64,000 bases of DNA, from contig JBBBDQ010001616.1 in NCBI GenBank assembly GCA_037127315.1, positions 459,501-523,500 on the forward strand, given 5' to 3'. Below the pieces are notes generated by a model that saw only the letters and a list, made by a program, of their open reading frames with translations, did no database searches and was not told the DNA's origin. The position numbers and the translations under genes were made by a program. Positions 1-9,439 of this stretch are shown piece after piece (position 1 is the first letter of the stretch; each line of letters opens with the position of its first letter). The stretch is from Ascarosepion bandense. Lineage: Eukaryota; Mollusca; Cephalopoda; Sepiida; Sepiidae.

Positions 1-113
1 ATAAAACTGATTTCTGTCAAACAAATCTGAAACAAGAAAAAATGATATATTTAATATAGTTGTCATTTTATGCCAAGTGAAAGTTAGTCCGGATTGCAGC
101 GCACACTCCTGTA
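1..113 (-). mobile_element. mariner terminal fragment
   Basis: The segment matches the right end of the mariner copy at 43441-44333, including the shared stretch AAAGTTAGTCCGG and a terminal inverted repeat ending in ACTCCTGTA. It is cut by the window edge, so only about 110 bp of the transposase 5'-side UTR and terminus is present. The flanking TA is the expected target duplication. Confidence 0.75.
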
Positions 114-203
114 ATCAAAGGGGATTGAGCCCATTTCCAGGGATATTTCCTCCAGTCGAGTAATAGCTGAGCTATATTAAAATAATAACAAGATCACCCA
201 CTT

Positions 204-204
<1 letters not shown>

Positions 205-248
<44 letters not shown>

Positions 249-280
249 TAAATAAGAACTTGCCCTGACGATCCATTTCG

Positions 281-315
<35 letters not shown>

Positions 316-345
316 AGCCAACTTGCCCTGACGATCCATTTCGTG
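205..345. repeat. (TA)n tracts with a duplicated flank
   Basis: Two (TA)n runs (207-246, 284-313) are each followed by the same roughly 26-base sequence (CTTGCCCTGACGATCC...). AGAGCCAA near 314 is the reverse complement of TTGGCTCT near 363, so the right copy could fold into a hairpin. No gene is seen between 113 and 600. Confidence 0.7.
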
Positions 346-617
346 AAACCTAGGTAGGTCCGTTGGCTCTAGATTAGTTATTTACTTATTTATTTAATTG
401 CTCTGCTATTGTATTGAACACTTTACATGTTAGGTTCCTTGTCTCGGGGTTTTTTTTCTTTCGACTCGTACTTTGACTAATGTTCAAGTGTTTAGTTCGT
501 TTCTTTTTGTGTTTCCATTTTTTCCCCTCCGCGTTTATACTCGGTGGGTTTTTCGAGACGTGTTCAAAAATAAATTCACAGTTATATATATATATTATAA
601 CATTGATATGTTACAAT

Positions 618-672
618 ATCACTACAAAAGTTGCTATTTTGTTTCGACACTTTTTGTGTCTTATCAAGTGAT
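618..672 (-). ncRNA. hammerhead-ribozyme-like fold, U3/A8 core
   Basis: Read on the minus strand from 672 down, the order is stem I AUCAC, core UUGAUAA, stem II GACAC-(AAAAA)-GUGUC, GAAA, stem III ACAAAA-(7 nt)-UUUUGU, cleavage-position A17, and stem I GUGAU. All helices are perfect (5, 5 and 6 bp, counting the first A of stem III as the last A of GAAA). The hammerhead consensus core is CUGANGA; here C3 is U and G8 is A, and these two positions pair in the known structure. It may be active or a decayed relic. A PLE-like noncoding repeat surrounds it. Confidence 0.6.
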
Positions 673-882
673 GTGGTTATTTCAAAATGAACAAGCAAGA
701 CCTCTTTCATCAGGGAGGCATTATTGTATGTACAATGTGGACCAATCAGAGTAAAGCAACTTTTACTTTGGAGAATATGTGGGAAGACTTAAAATTAATC
801 TTGGTGGGCATTGGTATTAAAATTTTATAAAATTAAGATCAACATTATTAATTAACTATTATATCTACTATATTTTTGTTGC

Positions 883-886
<4 letters not shown>

Positions 887-939
<53 letters not shown>
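887..939. repeat. (TA)n microsatellite
   Basis: An uninterrupted TA dinucleotide run directly abuts the 3' end of a minus-strand LINE tail. Confidence 0.95.
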
Positions 940-941
<2 letters not shown>

Positions 942-942
942 A

Positions 943-1160
943 TTTCACCCCAAACAATGCAGAACTTCCACTGCTGTGCAGGAGGTTATAGAATAGGTAA
1001 GATGAGAAAAAGGAACAAGTTCCAGGGGGGGTCAGAGAATGAGTAAGAACAGTATGAGACTACAGGTGTGAAGAGGGCTGCATGAGAGTAAAGTGAAAAG
1101 GAAAAAGAACATTATACAAAGGTTGTCAAGGAAAGAATGTAAGTCGAATCTATACCTGCT
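943..1160 (-). mobile_element. CR1/Jockey-like LINE 3' tail
   Basis: On the minus strand this is the 3' UTR of the LINE family seen with coding sequence at 42525-43096 and 46602-47378. The diagnostic terminal segment, on the plus strand CATTTCACCCCA..GCA, is followed by the purine-rich GTAAGATGAGAAA region. There is no coding part. It is 5' truncated, as is usual for LINEs. Confidence 0.7.
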
Positions 1161-1224
1161 GTGAGAAGTTTGGGTTTCTCTGTCTGTCCAAAAAGTTTTT
1201 ATCTCGTCAGAATCCATCTTGCTC

Positions 1225-1402
1225 GCTTATTAATCTACTACGTGTCCTTGCATTGAATACTGTTGCCATATCTGGTCGGGTGCTCCTGCTATTCATCTCA
1301 AGGTTCTAGACAAAATTCAAAGAAGGATCTGCAACATAATAGGTCTTGACTTGGCATCTCGACTTCAGTCACTTTCTCAGCAACGTGATGTTGCTTACAA
1401 AA
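1225..1402 (+). pseudogene. CR1/Jockey-like reverse transcriptase C-terminal fragment
   Basis: Plus-strand translation gives the family motif around EYCCHIWSGAP, then a segment like LDKIQRRICNIIG and LQSLSQQRDVA. These match the region after the reverse-transcriptase palm in the other LINE copies of this window. It is flanked on both sides by minus-strand tails of the same family, so it is a short opposite-strand island, probably a rearrangement product. Confidence 0.7.
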
Positions 1403-1404
1403 TC

Positions 1405-1800
1405 GGTGAGATGAGAAAGAAAAATAAGTTACGGGGGAGTCGGTGAATGAGCAAAAACAGGATGAAAAATACAGGTGTGATGAGGGTTGCATGAGAGTGG
1501 AGTGGAAAGGAAGAAGAATATGATACAAGGGTTGTCATGGAAAGAATGTAAGTCAAGAAGATAAGAGATGACAATTGAGTTTGCATTTAAATTCTTGGAG
1601 ATTTTAGTTTTCATAGAAGCAAGTATAAAAAAAGAAATTCCACAGACGGGAAGTGCGAGCAAAGAAGCTGACAGACTCGAAATTGCGGTAACATTTGATT
1701 GATCTCACTGTAAAAAGGGTGAAACCTAGTTGATAGTTTAGTATCTCGAGTAAATTTATGCAGATGGGGCACCAGGGAGCTAAGCTGTATGATATATAGA
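1405..1800 (-). mobile_element. CR1/Jockey-like LINE 3' end
   Basis: This is the minus-strand LINE tail plus the end of the ORF. Decayed versions of the SFFSRTPRLWNSLP and FPDGYNLQ motifs can be read between about 1560 and 1760. Stops and frameshifts are frequent. From 1800 to 1996 I see nothing recognisable. Confidence 0.65.
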
Positions 1801-1996
1801 AGAATAACTTTTCCTATTTTGAACATAATTTACATAATTGAAAATAGAGACTATTTTCCCTTTATTTACGTCTGTAGATCGTGGAATAAAGGTTTGTAAA
1901 TTAGTGCTGCCCATTCATGTTAAGACCGTTAAATATTTTTGTATTGCGACATCTCTTCCTTAGACTTCATCTGAAACAAAATTTTGGTTCATAAAA

Positions 1997-2715
1997 TCTA
2001 AACTTATTTATAAATGGAACTTTTTCTCTGTGTGTCTGTCTGTCTGTGTGTGTCCGTTACCTATAGACTCCGAAACGGCTGAACCAATTTTCTTGAAAAT
2101 TTAAACAGTTGTACTATAAGCGTCTGCGAGTGTTCTTAGCTAGGTTTTGTGTCGAGATACCCCGGATAAATATAGATAATCGAAAAAATCGAGTAATAGA
2201 ACGAGTGATCCGATTTTAATCAAATTTGATACACTGATAGACAAAGACATAAGAAACGATATTCAGAAGTTTCAAGGTTGCACTTCTTACAATAGTGCAG
2301 AAAATCGATAATATATATATATTTAAAAGGCAAGATGTTTGTGTGTGTGTGTCTGCTTATTTGCCTGTATGTCTGTATTTTTCAGCCCTTTTATTTTACT
2401 TTTGGCTTCGGGTTTGGCTCTAAGTAGGTATAATTGTAGTTCTTAGTCTTAGCCATGATACCATTTACTCAGAGGACTTATTTAGCCTTCAAAATTCAGT
2501 TTACGACGAAAAAAACTTATTTGATATCGATACCAGGAAATCAAAATTTGACTTACATGCATTCATTTTTCTTTCACTCTAGAGTTTCGCTTTAACTGGA
2601 AACAACTATTGCTTTTTAGTCTTTCGTGCCAACGTCCAAAGAGTCTGAGCTCCAGGACCATGGATTAGTTTTAAAGCTTTCATTATACCCGAGCAACGCC
2701 GGGCTATACTGCTAG
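1997..2715 (+). mobile_element. non-autonomous Helitron
   Basis: The 5' end starts TCTAAACTTATTTATAAATGG, then GT/CT-rich DNA and the block CTATAGACTCCGAAACGGCT that typifies animal Helitron 5' regions. The 3' end has a GC-rich element (GAGCAACGCCGGGC) and ends CTAG before T. There is no Rep/helicase coding sequence. Homologous copies are at 24065-24349, 54041-54752 and 58143-59030. An internal (TA)/(GT) tract lies near 2310-2350. Confidence 0.75.
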
Positions 2716-3340
2716 TAGTCTCATAAATCAAATCTATTAATATTAATTAATTCGTTCGTGGCTATTAGCATGATCCCGTGCCAGACTAAGCCCATTCGTG
2801 TAATGAAAGATGGCGACCATCATAGATGAAACGCGTTGAAGGAAAAAACCTCATAAAAGCAATCGGCCACATCGAGTTTTAATAGAGTTTGAACGAACAG
2901 CCGAAACGATCGAGAACAAAGGTCAGTAAGTGTAAAGACAATCAGCTAACCGATCGCTCGTCCAAGCATTGAACAAACCAATCATCCGTCAACCATACCT
3001 ACTTACGACCTTCATCTTACCGGTCGGCTATCGACAAGAGAACTTCCGATTTCGCCATCATTCTACGGCCTCTGTTGCAAATTCGCGCGCTACTATTGTT
3101 GACCAGCACGCCTGCGCAGTGAAGCGTCAACGAAATAAACCGGTTGATGTGTTTGAAGGTAGCAAAATCAAAATTGTCGGCACATCGAACTGACAGAAGC
3201 ATCATTTGCCATCACTTAAAACATCCCACCGATTCACTGTTCTTTATGGCTAAAAATCACTCTTTCTCTCCTAATTCTACTCTCTCACTCTTCCTCTCTC
3301 TCTATTCGGTTATGCCTATATATATATATATATGTATATA
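2716..3340. other. GC-richer stretch without a recognised gene
   Basis: This region is less AT-rich than its neighbours. It contains GATGG-CGA-CCATC followed by GAAACGCGTTG at 2807-2835, which resembles the stem II/GAAA half of a hammerhead, but the CUGANGA core is not intact. A 74-codon plus-strand frame at 2969-3193 has no similarity I recognise. It could be an LTR or a PLE flank. Confidence 0.35.
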
Positions 3341-3342
3341 TA

Positions 3343-3726
3343 CACTACTGGGCATAATTGTTAGGCAACCCAAGTGTTTTTAAAAAATTATGTATTTCAT
3401 ACTATTTTTTAGTATTTATTGCCAAGTGAATAATTGTAAATGAAAATAGAATGGTTCTTTGTTAATATTGCTCAATAACATGTGCATCAAATGAATTTAA
3501 TAATATTTAATAATTACCTATATTGCAGTTTCATCAATGAAAGAATGAAGAAAATTTAGGGTGATTCGGACGAGTTCTTTGCTTCCTTGTCTTGTAAAAT
3601 ATTGCAAAGTAATAATAACAAAAGAACCATTCTATTTTCATTTGGCAATAAATACTAAAAAGAGTATGTAGTACATCATTTCCTTAAAAAAAAAATGGAG
3701 TTGCCTAATAATTATGGCCGGTAGTT

Positions 3727-3728
<2 letters not shown>
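3343..3728. mobile_element. MITE with Tc1/mariner-type termini
   Basis: Terminal inverted repeats of about 28 bp (left CACTACTGGGCATAATTG; right end reads CAAACTACCGGCCATAAT on the other strand) are flanked by TA. Subterminal inverted repeats also exist: AAAATAGAATGGTTCTTTG near 3443 and its complement near 3624. There is no transposase ORF, so it is a non-autonomous derivative. A relative without clear ends lies at 16926-17243. Confidence 0.8.
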
Positions 3729-3762
<34 letters not shown>

Positions 3763-3779
3763 TAAAAGTTAGAATAAAT

Positions 3780-4060
3780 GTAATAAAGATCTACAGTTCC
3801 TAGCATTTAAAATTTAAAAAGGTTCAATACGAAGTAGAGCAATATTATTGAAATATTTTTATTGTACGTAAATTGTTTTTAAATTTCCATAAAATTATAC
3901 ATATCACCAGGGACCAACCATCGCTTGATTAAGTAGAATCAATATTTTTTTTAGGCGATGTAAAATGTTTTGATCATAACTGCGTATAATAAAAAATACT
4001 ACAATATATACATATAAATTTGTGTATTTAAGCAGCAATTTCTTTTTTTTAACATGTCAG
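3780..4060. other. AT-rich stretch, nothing recognised
   Basis: No ORF, repeat match or RNA-like structure is visible here. Confidence 0.5.
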
Positions 4061-4064
4061 ACTA

Positions 4065-4386
4065 AATGAATTGCAAACAATATGCTTGATTATTTTTAAT
4101 AAAATCCGTTCATACTCACGGATAATCTTTCGCGTATTACAATCAAAAGATGTCAGAAATGAGCTGTAACGTTGACAGATATTAACTCACATGACTCACA
4201 CCCCTGAGGATGACCTCGGGAAGAGGATGGAAGTATTTGGATACCTTGAGAAATGAATGATAGTAACATCTGTCAATATTACAGCTCATTTCTGACATCT
4301 TTCAATTATGATACGCGAAAGATTATCCGTGTGTACAAACGGATTTTATTAAAAATAAGCAAACATATTGTTTGCAATTTGTTTAA
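4065..4386. repeat. long fold-back hairpin element
   Basis: Arms 4065-4192 and 4259-4386 are inverted copies: AAATCCGT..CACGGATAATCTTTCGCG on the left and CGCGAAAGATTATCCGTG on the right. The 66-bp spacer contains CCCTGAGGATGACCTCGG then AGAGGATGGAAG, which resembles a decayed hammerhead (CUGAGGA, stem, GAAA changed to GGAA). It is probably a PLE-derived fold-back. Confidence 0.7.
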
Positions 4387-4401
4387 TTTGAGACACACAC
4401 A

Positions 4402-4402
<1 letters not shown>

Positions 4403-4453
<51 letters not shown>
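4403..4453. repeat. (TA)n microsatellite
   Basis: TA run after an ACACAC/AGAC lead-in, immediately outside the fold-back element. Confidence 0.95.
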
Positions 4454-4456
<3 letters not shown>

Positions 4457-4631
4457 TTTATATTACATAGTGGCCCAAAAGTCATGAAGGGGTTTAAATA
4501 TTCAATATTTCGTTTATGGTTTATTTAAAAATTGGGATATTTTACTATGTTATAGAAAAAGGTGATAACCACTTCCTCTAGGTATGAAAGATGACGCCAA
4601 TTGAAACTCATCTCTCCTATTAACAATTCTA

Positions 4632-4720
4632 AGCTTACAGCACCTGTTATACCCAAGCGGTCACCATTTAAGGTACTGATCAGGCTTAACTTCGGTGATG
4701 GTAAGGGAACTGGTGATGAA
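4632..4720 (-). pseudogene. 5S rRNA-derived relic
   Basis: The reverse complement matches the eukaryotic 5S rRNA internal control region and 3' end: ..TCACCGAAGTTAAGCC.., then GACCGCTTGGG and GGTGCTGTAAGC with substitutions and a deletion around the A box. The 5' third is lost and runs into (TA)n. It is best seen as a 5S retrocopy or a 5S-headed SINE relic. Confidence 0.7.
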
Positions 4721-4725
4721 ACTGT

Positions 4726-4728
<3 letters not shown>

Positions 4729-4769
<41 letters not shown>
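4729..4769. repeat. (TA)n microsatellite
   Basis: TA run replacing the 5' part of the 5S-like sequence. Confidence 0.95.
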
Positions 4770-4774
<5 letters not shown>

Positions 4775-5009
4775 GTAGCTAATCTAACATCTAGGCATCG
4801 TTCATTCAGTAATGAATTAGAACACTCTCAGCTACTAGCGTATGTTTACATGTTATAACACACGCTAAAAGTTTGGGACCTAGTTGAACATCTTGTTGCT
4901 TGAGTAAATTCATATTGTTACGAGGATGCATTTATATATAAAAATAATATTAATAATGTCTAAAAAATTGTAGTAAAGGACTCTATTGAATTTTTGTTAT
5001 AAAAATGTT

Positions 5010-5406
5010 TTAATTCAGAAAGTAGTCGGAAAAATATTTTAGTTGTCGTGGGCAGTTACTAGGGTTTCTACAGTTACACACGTTTTCGTTGTTGGGTTTG
5101 GTTGTGTTTTGGTTGCCGGTTTTATTTTGGTTTACGTGTTGATTTTGGATATATTTCTTATGGTTAGTTATGATTTTTTCTAGGTTGTTTGTGCTGCTGT
5201 GGCTAAGTTTGAGTGTATTTTTGTTGAAGATTTTACTGAGGGGGTTATTTGTTGGGAAATGTTTTTTAATTAAGTTCAGGAACTTCTGTCCTAGTTTGGT
5301 GTTGATCATTTGGTTGAAAGGAGGTGTGTACCAAATGATTTTTCTGTTTCTACTTTTCTTGTTGGGGTTGTTTTTTGTTATGCGTTGGATGCCTTTGTTT
5401 CTGTAG
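5010..5406 (-). pseudogene. Penelope-like element, Cys-linker fragment
   Basis: The minus-strand frame carries the region between reverse transcriptase and GIY-YIG domain of a PLE. It has a NPPFNQ-like segment, then GQKFLNLIKKHFPTNNPLSK, NKNTLKLSHSS, and the cysteine motif CNCRNPSNCP. The same order occurs at 13685-14098. A frameshift separates the N-terminal part (5350-5406), and the nuclease domain is absent. It would belong to a retroelement protein acting in target-primed reverse transcription. Only this roughly 130-codon relic is left, so it is non-functional. Confidence 0.85.
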
Positions 5407-5419
5407 CCGCTTTATATAC

Positions 5420-5423
<4 letters not shown>

Positions 5424-5467
<44 letters not shown>
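5424..5467. repeat. (TA)n microsatellite
   Basis: TA run at the truncated 5' side of the PLE fragment. Confidence 0.95.
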
Positions 5468-5470
<3 letters not shown>

Positions 5471-5929
5471 CTTTGAAATTTGTAAAAGAAATCACTCGAC
5501 CGGCGATCGAGAACGAGGGAAAATTTACTCGCCACAAAATCCTTTTACTCGATCGACTCCATTTTCCTAATAGTCTCCTTAAGTAAACATACAGTGAATC
5601 GCTGACGGGAAGCAAAAAATGAAATTATAATTAAAATTTCGAACGTGTTAGAATGTATATAATTTTTTTTTTTTAAATAATAACAAAAAAATTTGATCTT
5701 TTCTCTTATTAATAGCATAAACATTTTGATGATAAAAGGCTTTTTTTTATTAAGTTTGAACTCTTTTAACATCATGATATACGTTTTTTTTTGGGGGGGG
5801 GGGGTTGGCAATTGAGTGGAGGTACCTAAATTCGTAGTTTCTATCTTCTATTTGACTACACCTTCCATCTCATAGATGCTAAAAAATAATAAATCTGATT
5901 TTCTCAACGATTTTCTATAAAAAAAAATT
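5468..5929. other. no gene recognised
   Basis: This segment contains a CGATCGAGAACGAGGGAAAA motif (5505-5524) that partly recurs near 36750, poly-T runs and an 11-base G run at 5795-5805. No coding or RNA feature is supported. Confidence 0.5.
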
Positions 5930-6345
5930 ACTTGGAAAATTTGTTTTTCGGTGCGTGGTTGAAAGAGGGGAGTAAATATAGATGTTGAGTCGAGGATAAT
6001 ATTTTTCCAAATGATTTCCTAGGAATCTGTGAACGGCTTTAATCTGGGCAACATAAACATTTTGGCTCCACTCTGGAAGCGTTAATAAAACGAATGTTTA
6101 CATTGACCGGGACGATAAAAGTGAAACAGGAGCTTATCAATCTAAATTCCATTTGTTTGATCACTGTCTTTTGTTTAACCACACATTTCGACGTAAACCA
6201 GGCTCCGTGCATAATACCAAAGATTTCGATAATGTCATTGTAGGTCAATCTAAATAACTTGTGAATCTTCAATGGCATATTTTTGGGTTGTAAAATAAAT
6301 CAGATTTTCTTTTTTCTATATTTAAAGTGACACGTTTCATTGCGA
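5930..6345 (+). repeat. unnamed interspersed repeat, unoccupied copy
   Basis: It is homologous, in opposite orientation, to 12190-12665. Shared blocks include TTTTGGCTCCACTCTGGAAG at 6060 and a segment that translates on the minus strand as TYNDIIEIFGIMHGAWF, conserved enough between copies to suggest a former coding sequence. The family is unknown to me. This copy lacks the SINE insertion present in the 12-kb copy. Confidence 0.65.
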
Positions 6346-6544
6346 AATTTTTAATTGACCGGGGGCGATAAAATATAGTTTCAAAGCATTTTGTATTTAT
6401 ACTTAAGGTTTTCAATATCAGAGCCTATGTAAACATAAAAATGTAGAATTGAAGTCAACACTCAGAGGCAACTGTCTGACGTTTCATGCTAGACGCAATC
6501 GTTAGGCCATGAATGTTGACTCCTATGTTTACTTATATATATAT

Positions 6545-6705
6545 TTTTCTAAACATATACTGTTAAATATAAGAGACAATGAATGTATATTATGTTTAAT
6601 CATGAGCCGTTCTAAACGTCGTATTTTAGCTTTAATTTCAGTTGAAAATAAAGACAAAAATTCTCCAACATTTGGATAATTTTTTATTAAGTTGGTTCTA
6701 ATTTT
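6545..6705 (-). pseudogene. PLE 5'-end coding relic
   Basis: The minus-strand sequence matches the N-terminal segment of PLE reverse transcriptases seen in four other copies here: a frame like SPEIKAKIRRLERLMIKHN followed by SLSLIFN.IC. It is a short relic with no catalytic motifs. The hammerhead module that precedes this segment in other copies (8198-8233, 57573-57608) is missing. Confidence 0.6.
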
Positions 6706-6719
6706 TGTTTAGACTGTTG

Positions 6720-6956
6720 GTCATTTGTGGTCGAGAGGTCTAAGACACGCCAGATCAATTTTATGGCTTTCCCTATGTGGACAGGGCTCTCAGGTTCAAA
6801 TCCTGCCGAATGACACATCTTTTTGTAACAAAAATTTATCGCAAATAATCAGGCCAGTAGATATAAATATATAATACTGTTTGATTATAAACAGAATATC
6901 TACTTAAATATGAGTAGTGATCAAATAATAATGTTCAAAAAAATAATTTCATATAT
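6720..6956 (+). mobile_element. tRNA-Leu-like SINE
   Basis: The head 6720-6815 resembles a class II tRNA. Acceptor-like ends GTCATTT and GAATGAC pair, the A box is TGGTCGAGAGG, and the B box GGTTCAAATCC is canonical. The body follows with the conserved block AATAATCAGGCCAGTAGATA and ends before (TA)n. It is a pol III-type retroposon, with no sign of a functional tRNA (no intact anticodon arm). Other copies are at 44.8-45.4, 50.4-51.2 and 60.7-61.0 kb. Confidence 0.8.
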
Positions 6957-7044
6957 ATATATATATATATATATTAATTTCTTTGCAATCTATTTAAAAA
7001 GGAAAAGTAGACTAATTTTTCTCCAGTTTCTGAAAGGATTTTTC

Positions 7045-7105
7045 TGTTGCTGAGGTGATGTGTTATCCCCCGTGGGGATCTTCATATCGAAATGGCCATT
7101 CAACA
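7045..7105 (+). ncRNA. hammerhead-like fold with altered core
   Basis: TGTTG (7045-7049) pairs with CAACA (7101-7105). Between them lie CTGAGGT, a long stem II containing ATCCCC-CGT-GGGGAT, GAAA (7089-7092), a palindromic stem III TGGCCA and a U at the cleavage position. The only deviation from CUGANGA is U at position 9. A second copy at 53314-53374 has the same change, so it belongs to the family rather than to one copy. Confidence 0.5.
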
Positions 7106-7381
7106 TCTTTGAATTAATCCTTTTTTAATATATATTTTCTCTGTAATATTTTATTACATGGAGCTCTCTTCCTGTATCATTTTTTAATATTACAATAAAA
7201 TTTTTAATATTAATTAGGATCGGGTTTTTTGGAATTTACCTTCCTGCTTTTTTCCCTTGGATTGAAGTATCTGAATTAAAATATATATATATATATATGT
7301 ATGTATGTATGTATGTATATTTTACCAGCTATTGATTAAGTTTAGTGTATATATAGTGTATCGAGGCAGCAGATAACTTTC

Positions 7382-7575
7382 TATACATATATTGTTAAAT
7401 ATAAGAGACAATGAATGTCTATTATGTTTAATCATGAACCATTCTAAACGCCGTATTTTCGCTTTAATTTTAGGTGAAAAATAAAGACAAAAAATCTTCA
7501 ACATTTGGATAATTTTTTATTAAGCTGGTTCTAAACTTTCGACTCACATGAGCCATCTACAGAGATGTTACCGTC
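7382..7575 (-). pseudogene. PLE 5' end with decayed hammerhead
   Basis: The minus-strand frame reads like SPKIKAKIRRLEWFMIKHN, then SLSLIFNNIC and YLLPRYT, the N-terminal block of PLE reverse transcriptases. Just upstream (plus coordinates about 7535-7568) is a degenerate copy of the hammerhead module, with CUGUAGA for the core and GAAA intact. (TATG)n lies at 7297-7320. Confidence 0.6.
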
Positions 7576-7770
7576 CTTAAGATTAAACGTAATAGACATT
7601 CATTGTCTCTTATATTTAACAGTATATGATCTATTATTATACATAAGTACGTTACAATAGGAAGAAATTTGTATTTTATATTAATATTTTTTCGTCTATA
7701 TTTCTGAGATGAGGTGGTATTTACAGTATTAACCTTATTCGGACTATTGTTCTCAACTTTGTTGCCATTT

Positions 7771-7814
7771 GTACGACGTTTTGGCCGTTGTACACTACGG
7801 CCATCTTCAGGTGC
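7771..7814 (-). ncRNA. hammerhead-like fold, G12 lost
   Basis: Minus strand: CUGAAGA core, perfect stem II GGCCGU-(8 nt)-ACGGCC, then AAAA instead of GAAA, followed by CGUC with an ACGU stem III. Stem I is only 2-3 bp. The G12 change predicts an inactive copy. A similar decayed module is at 34209-34248. Confidence 0.45.
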
Positions 7815-8044
7815 TAGGAATTTTGAACCAAATTCTTTATTACAATCACTGGGGGATAAGATCTCCATTCTTTTGCGTAGACCTTTATCTGGTAGTCATT
7901 AATTATCTCCCTCTAACCGTGTAAGTTACTTGTTCACGACTGCTGCAGCCTGGTACTGAACTCACAACTCTTTGGGGCAAGTCAGGAACTAACCAACGTC
8001 TATTACCACTGGGACCAGAACAACTGAATTTTTGGGACTAAATA

Positions 8045-8235
8045 ATTTTCTAAACATATACTGTCAAATATAAGAGACAATGAATGTCTATTATGTTTAA
8101 TCATGAGCCGTTCTAAACATCGTATTTTGGCTTTAATTTCAAGTGAAAATAGAGAAAAAATTCTCCAACGTTTAGATATTTTTTTTATTAAGTTGGTTCT
8201 AAGCTTTCGGCTCACATGAGCCACCTTCAGAGAGG
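8045..8235 (-). pseudogene. PLE 5' end with hammerhead module
   Basis: Minus strand: a hammerhead-like module at 8198-8233 (stem I UCU/AGA, core CUGAAGG, stem II GGCUCAUGUGAGCC, GAAA, GCUU). The PLE N-terminal block follows, reading like LEIKAKIRCLERLMIKHN and SLSLIFDSICLENYL. Position 9 of the core is G instead of A. The RNA module therefore lies in sense orientation just upstream of the coding start, as reported for PLEs. Confidence 0.65.
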
Positions 8236-8464
8236 TTACAGGAACGTAACCTAAAAACATCCACCATCAAAGATGATTTTATCTTGTGATGGCATAAAAC
8301 TTTGCTAAGCAACGATAACAGTTCACAAATAGCAGACACAGTTTGTAAATTTGTAATGCAGTTTTTTGACGTCACACCGCGTGAGAGCTCGAAATGTTAG
8401 CAGGACCGTATATTTAAATGTAATGTAATGTGTTATGACCAGATTTAAACGTGATTTTAAAAGC

Positions 8465-8650
8465 CGAACGCTTAGAACCAACTTAGTAAAAAAAATATAA
8501 ATGTTGGACAATTTTTGCTTTTATTTCTCCTGAAATTAAAGCCAAAATACGATCTTTAAAACGTCTCATGATTAAACTTAATAGATATTCATTGTCTCTT
8601 ATATGTAACAGTATATGTTTAGAATATTATTTGCTGCCTCGATACACTCA

Positions 8651-8660
<10 letters not shown>
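8465..8660 (+). pseudogene. PLE 5' end relic, plus strand
   Basis: This is the same N-terminal PLE block as at 8045-8235 but inverted: a frame reading SPEIKAKIRSLKRLMIKLN then YLLPRYTQ. The hammerhead remnant (AGCCGAACGCTTAGAACC) is reduced to its 3' half. Together with 8045-8235 it forms an inverted pair around 8240-8460. Confidence 0.6.

Positions 8661-8711
<51 letters not shown>
8653..8711. repeat. (TA)n(TG)n microsatellite
   Basis: TA run passing into TG repeats. Confidence 0.95.
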
Positions 8712-8712
<1 letters not shown>

Positions 8713-9075
8713 ACTTATCACCAAGAATATCGGGACTAGTTCTATAAAAAGAAACACTAAAATACATATCAAGTCTTCCTTTAATCTCCTTCGAAATAGT
8801 TTAATTCTGAAGCCACACACTTTACCCAGGGTCTTTACTATTGTTCCAGGATGTATTTCTAGAAATTATTTTTGGGAACAGAGAGCAGCTACAACGTCGG
8901 TCGCATTTTTCTTATTTTCTTGACATCTTGAAATCATGTTCTTTTTAAGGAGGGATATTTTCCCCCAGGAAAAATCTCTAGTGGCAGTATCTAAGGAATA
9001 TGGTGGTTATCTGACCTGGGTATTATTGTGATTGGAGAAAAAAAATACCCAGCAAGCTATTGTCGCATTTATTTC

Positions 9076-9425
9076 TGTTATGGGGTCTCCCCGTTTTGTA
9101 TATGATAATGGACTCAGCTGAGTGTACATATAATCCTGCCATAGGGAGAACAGCGATCTAGAATTAAAGTTGTAGTTGCAGGTTTACAGTGGAGAGTAAT
9201 CGTAGGGATCTGTTACAGTTATCGAAGAGTTCCGACAGGTACCGAAGTTACCCAGAGACCAGACTAGCTCTGAGCTCCACTCAGCTAGAATATGTTACCC
9301 GGACATAATATTTCACTTCAAGTCTTGTATATACTTATTTCTACTAATAGTATTCCTGAATTGACTAACCTGCGTTCATGTTTTTATGTTACGTTCAATA
9401 TAACCTTGTAACATTTGTACCTAGT
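9076..9425 (+). mobile_element. solo or truncated LTR
   Basis: It begins TGTTATGGGGTCTCCCC and shares ordered blocks with the LTR at 17534-17882: ATAATCCTGCC, CTTGTATATA and AGTATTCCTGAATT. Its 3' end runs into a SINE at about 9440. No internal retrotransposon coding sequence adjoins it. A short relative (GAGCTCCACTCAGC) is at 15047-15105. Confidence 0.5.
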
Positions 9426-9439
9426 ATGTTTTTTATTTT

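Noticed and set aside
2969..3193. Host exon candidate (74 codons, plus)
   Set aside because: No recognised similarity, and an overlapping minus frame of similar length exists.
6478..6510. Minus-strand CUAACGA..GAAACGUC hammerhead
   Set aside because: Core G5 is changed and stem I does not pair. Too decayed to list.
6720..6815. Functional tRNA-Leu gene
   Set aside because: The anticodon arm is degraded, a SINE body follows, and several copies with the same body exist.
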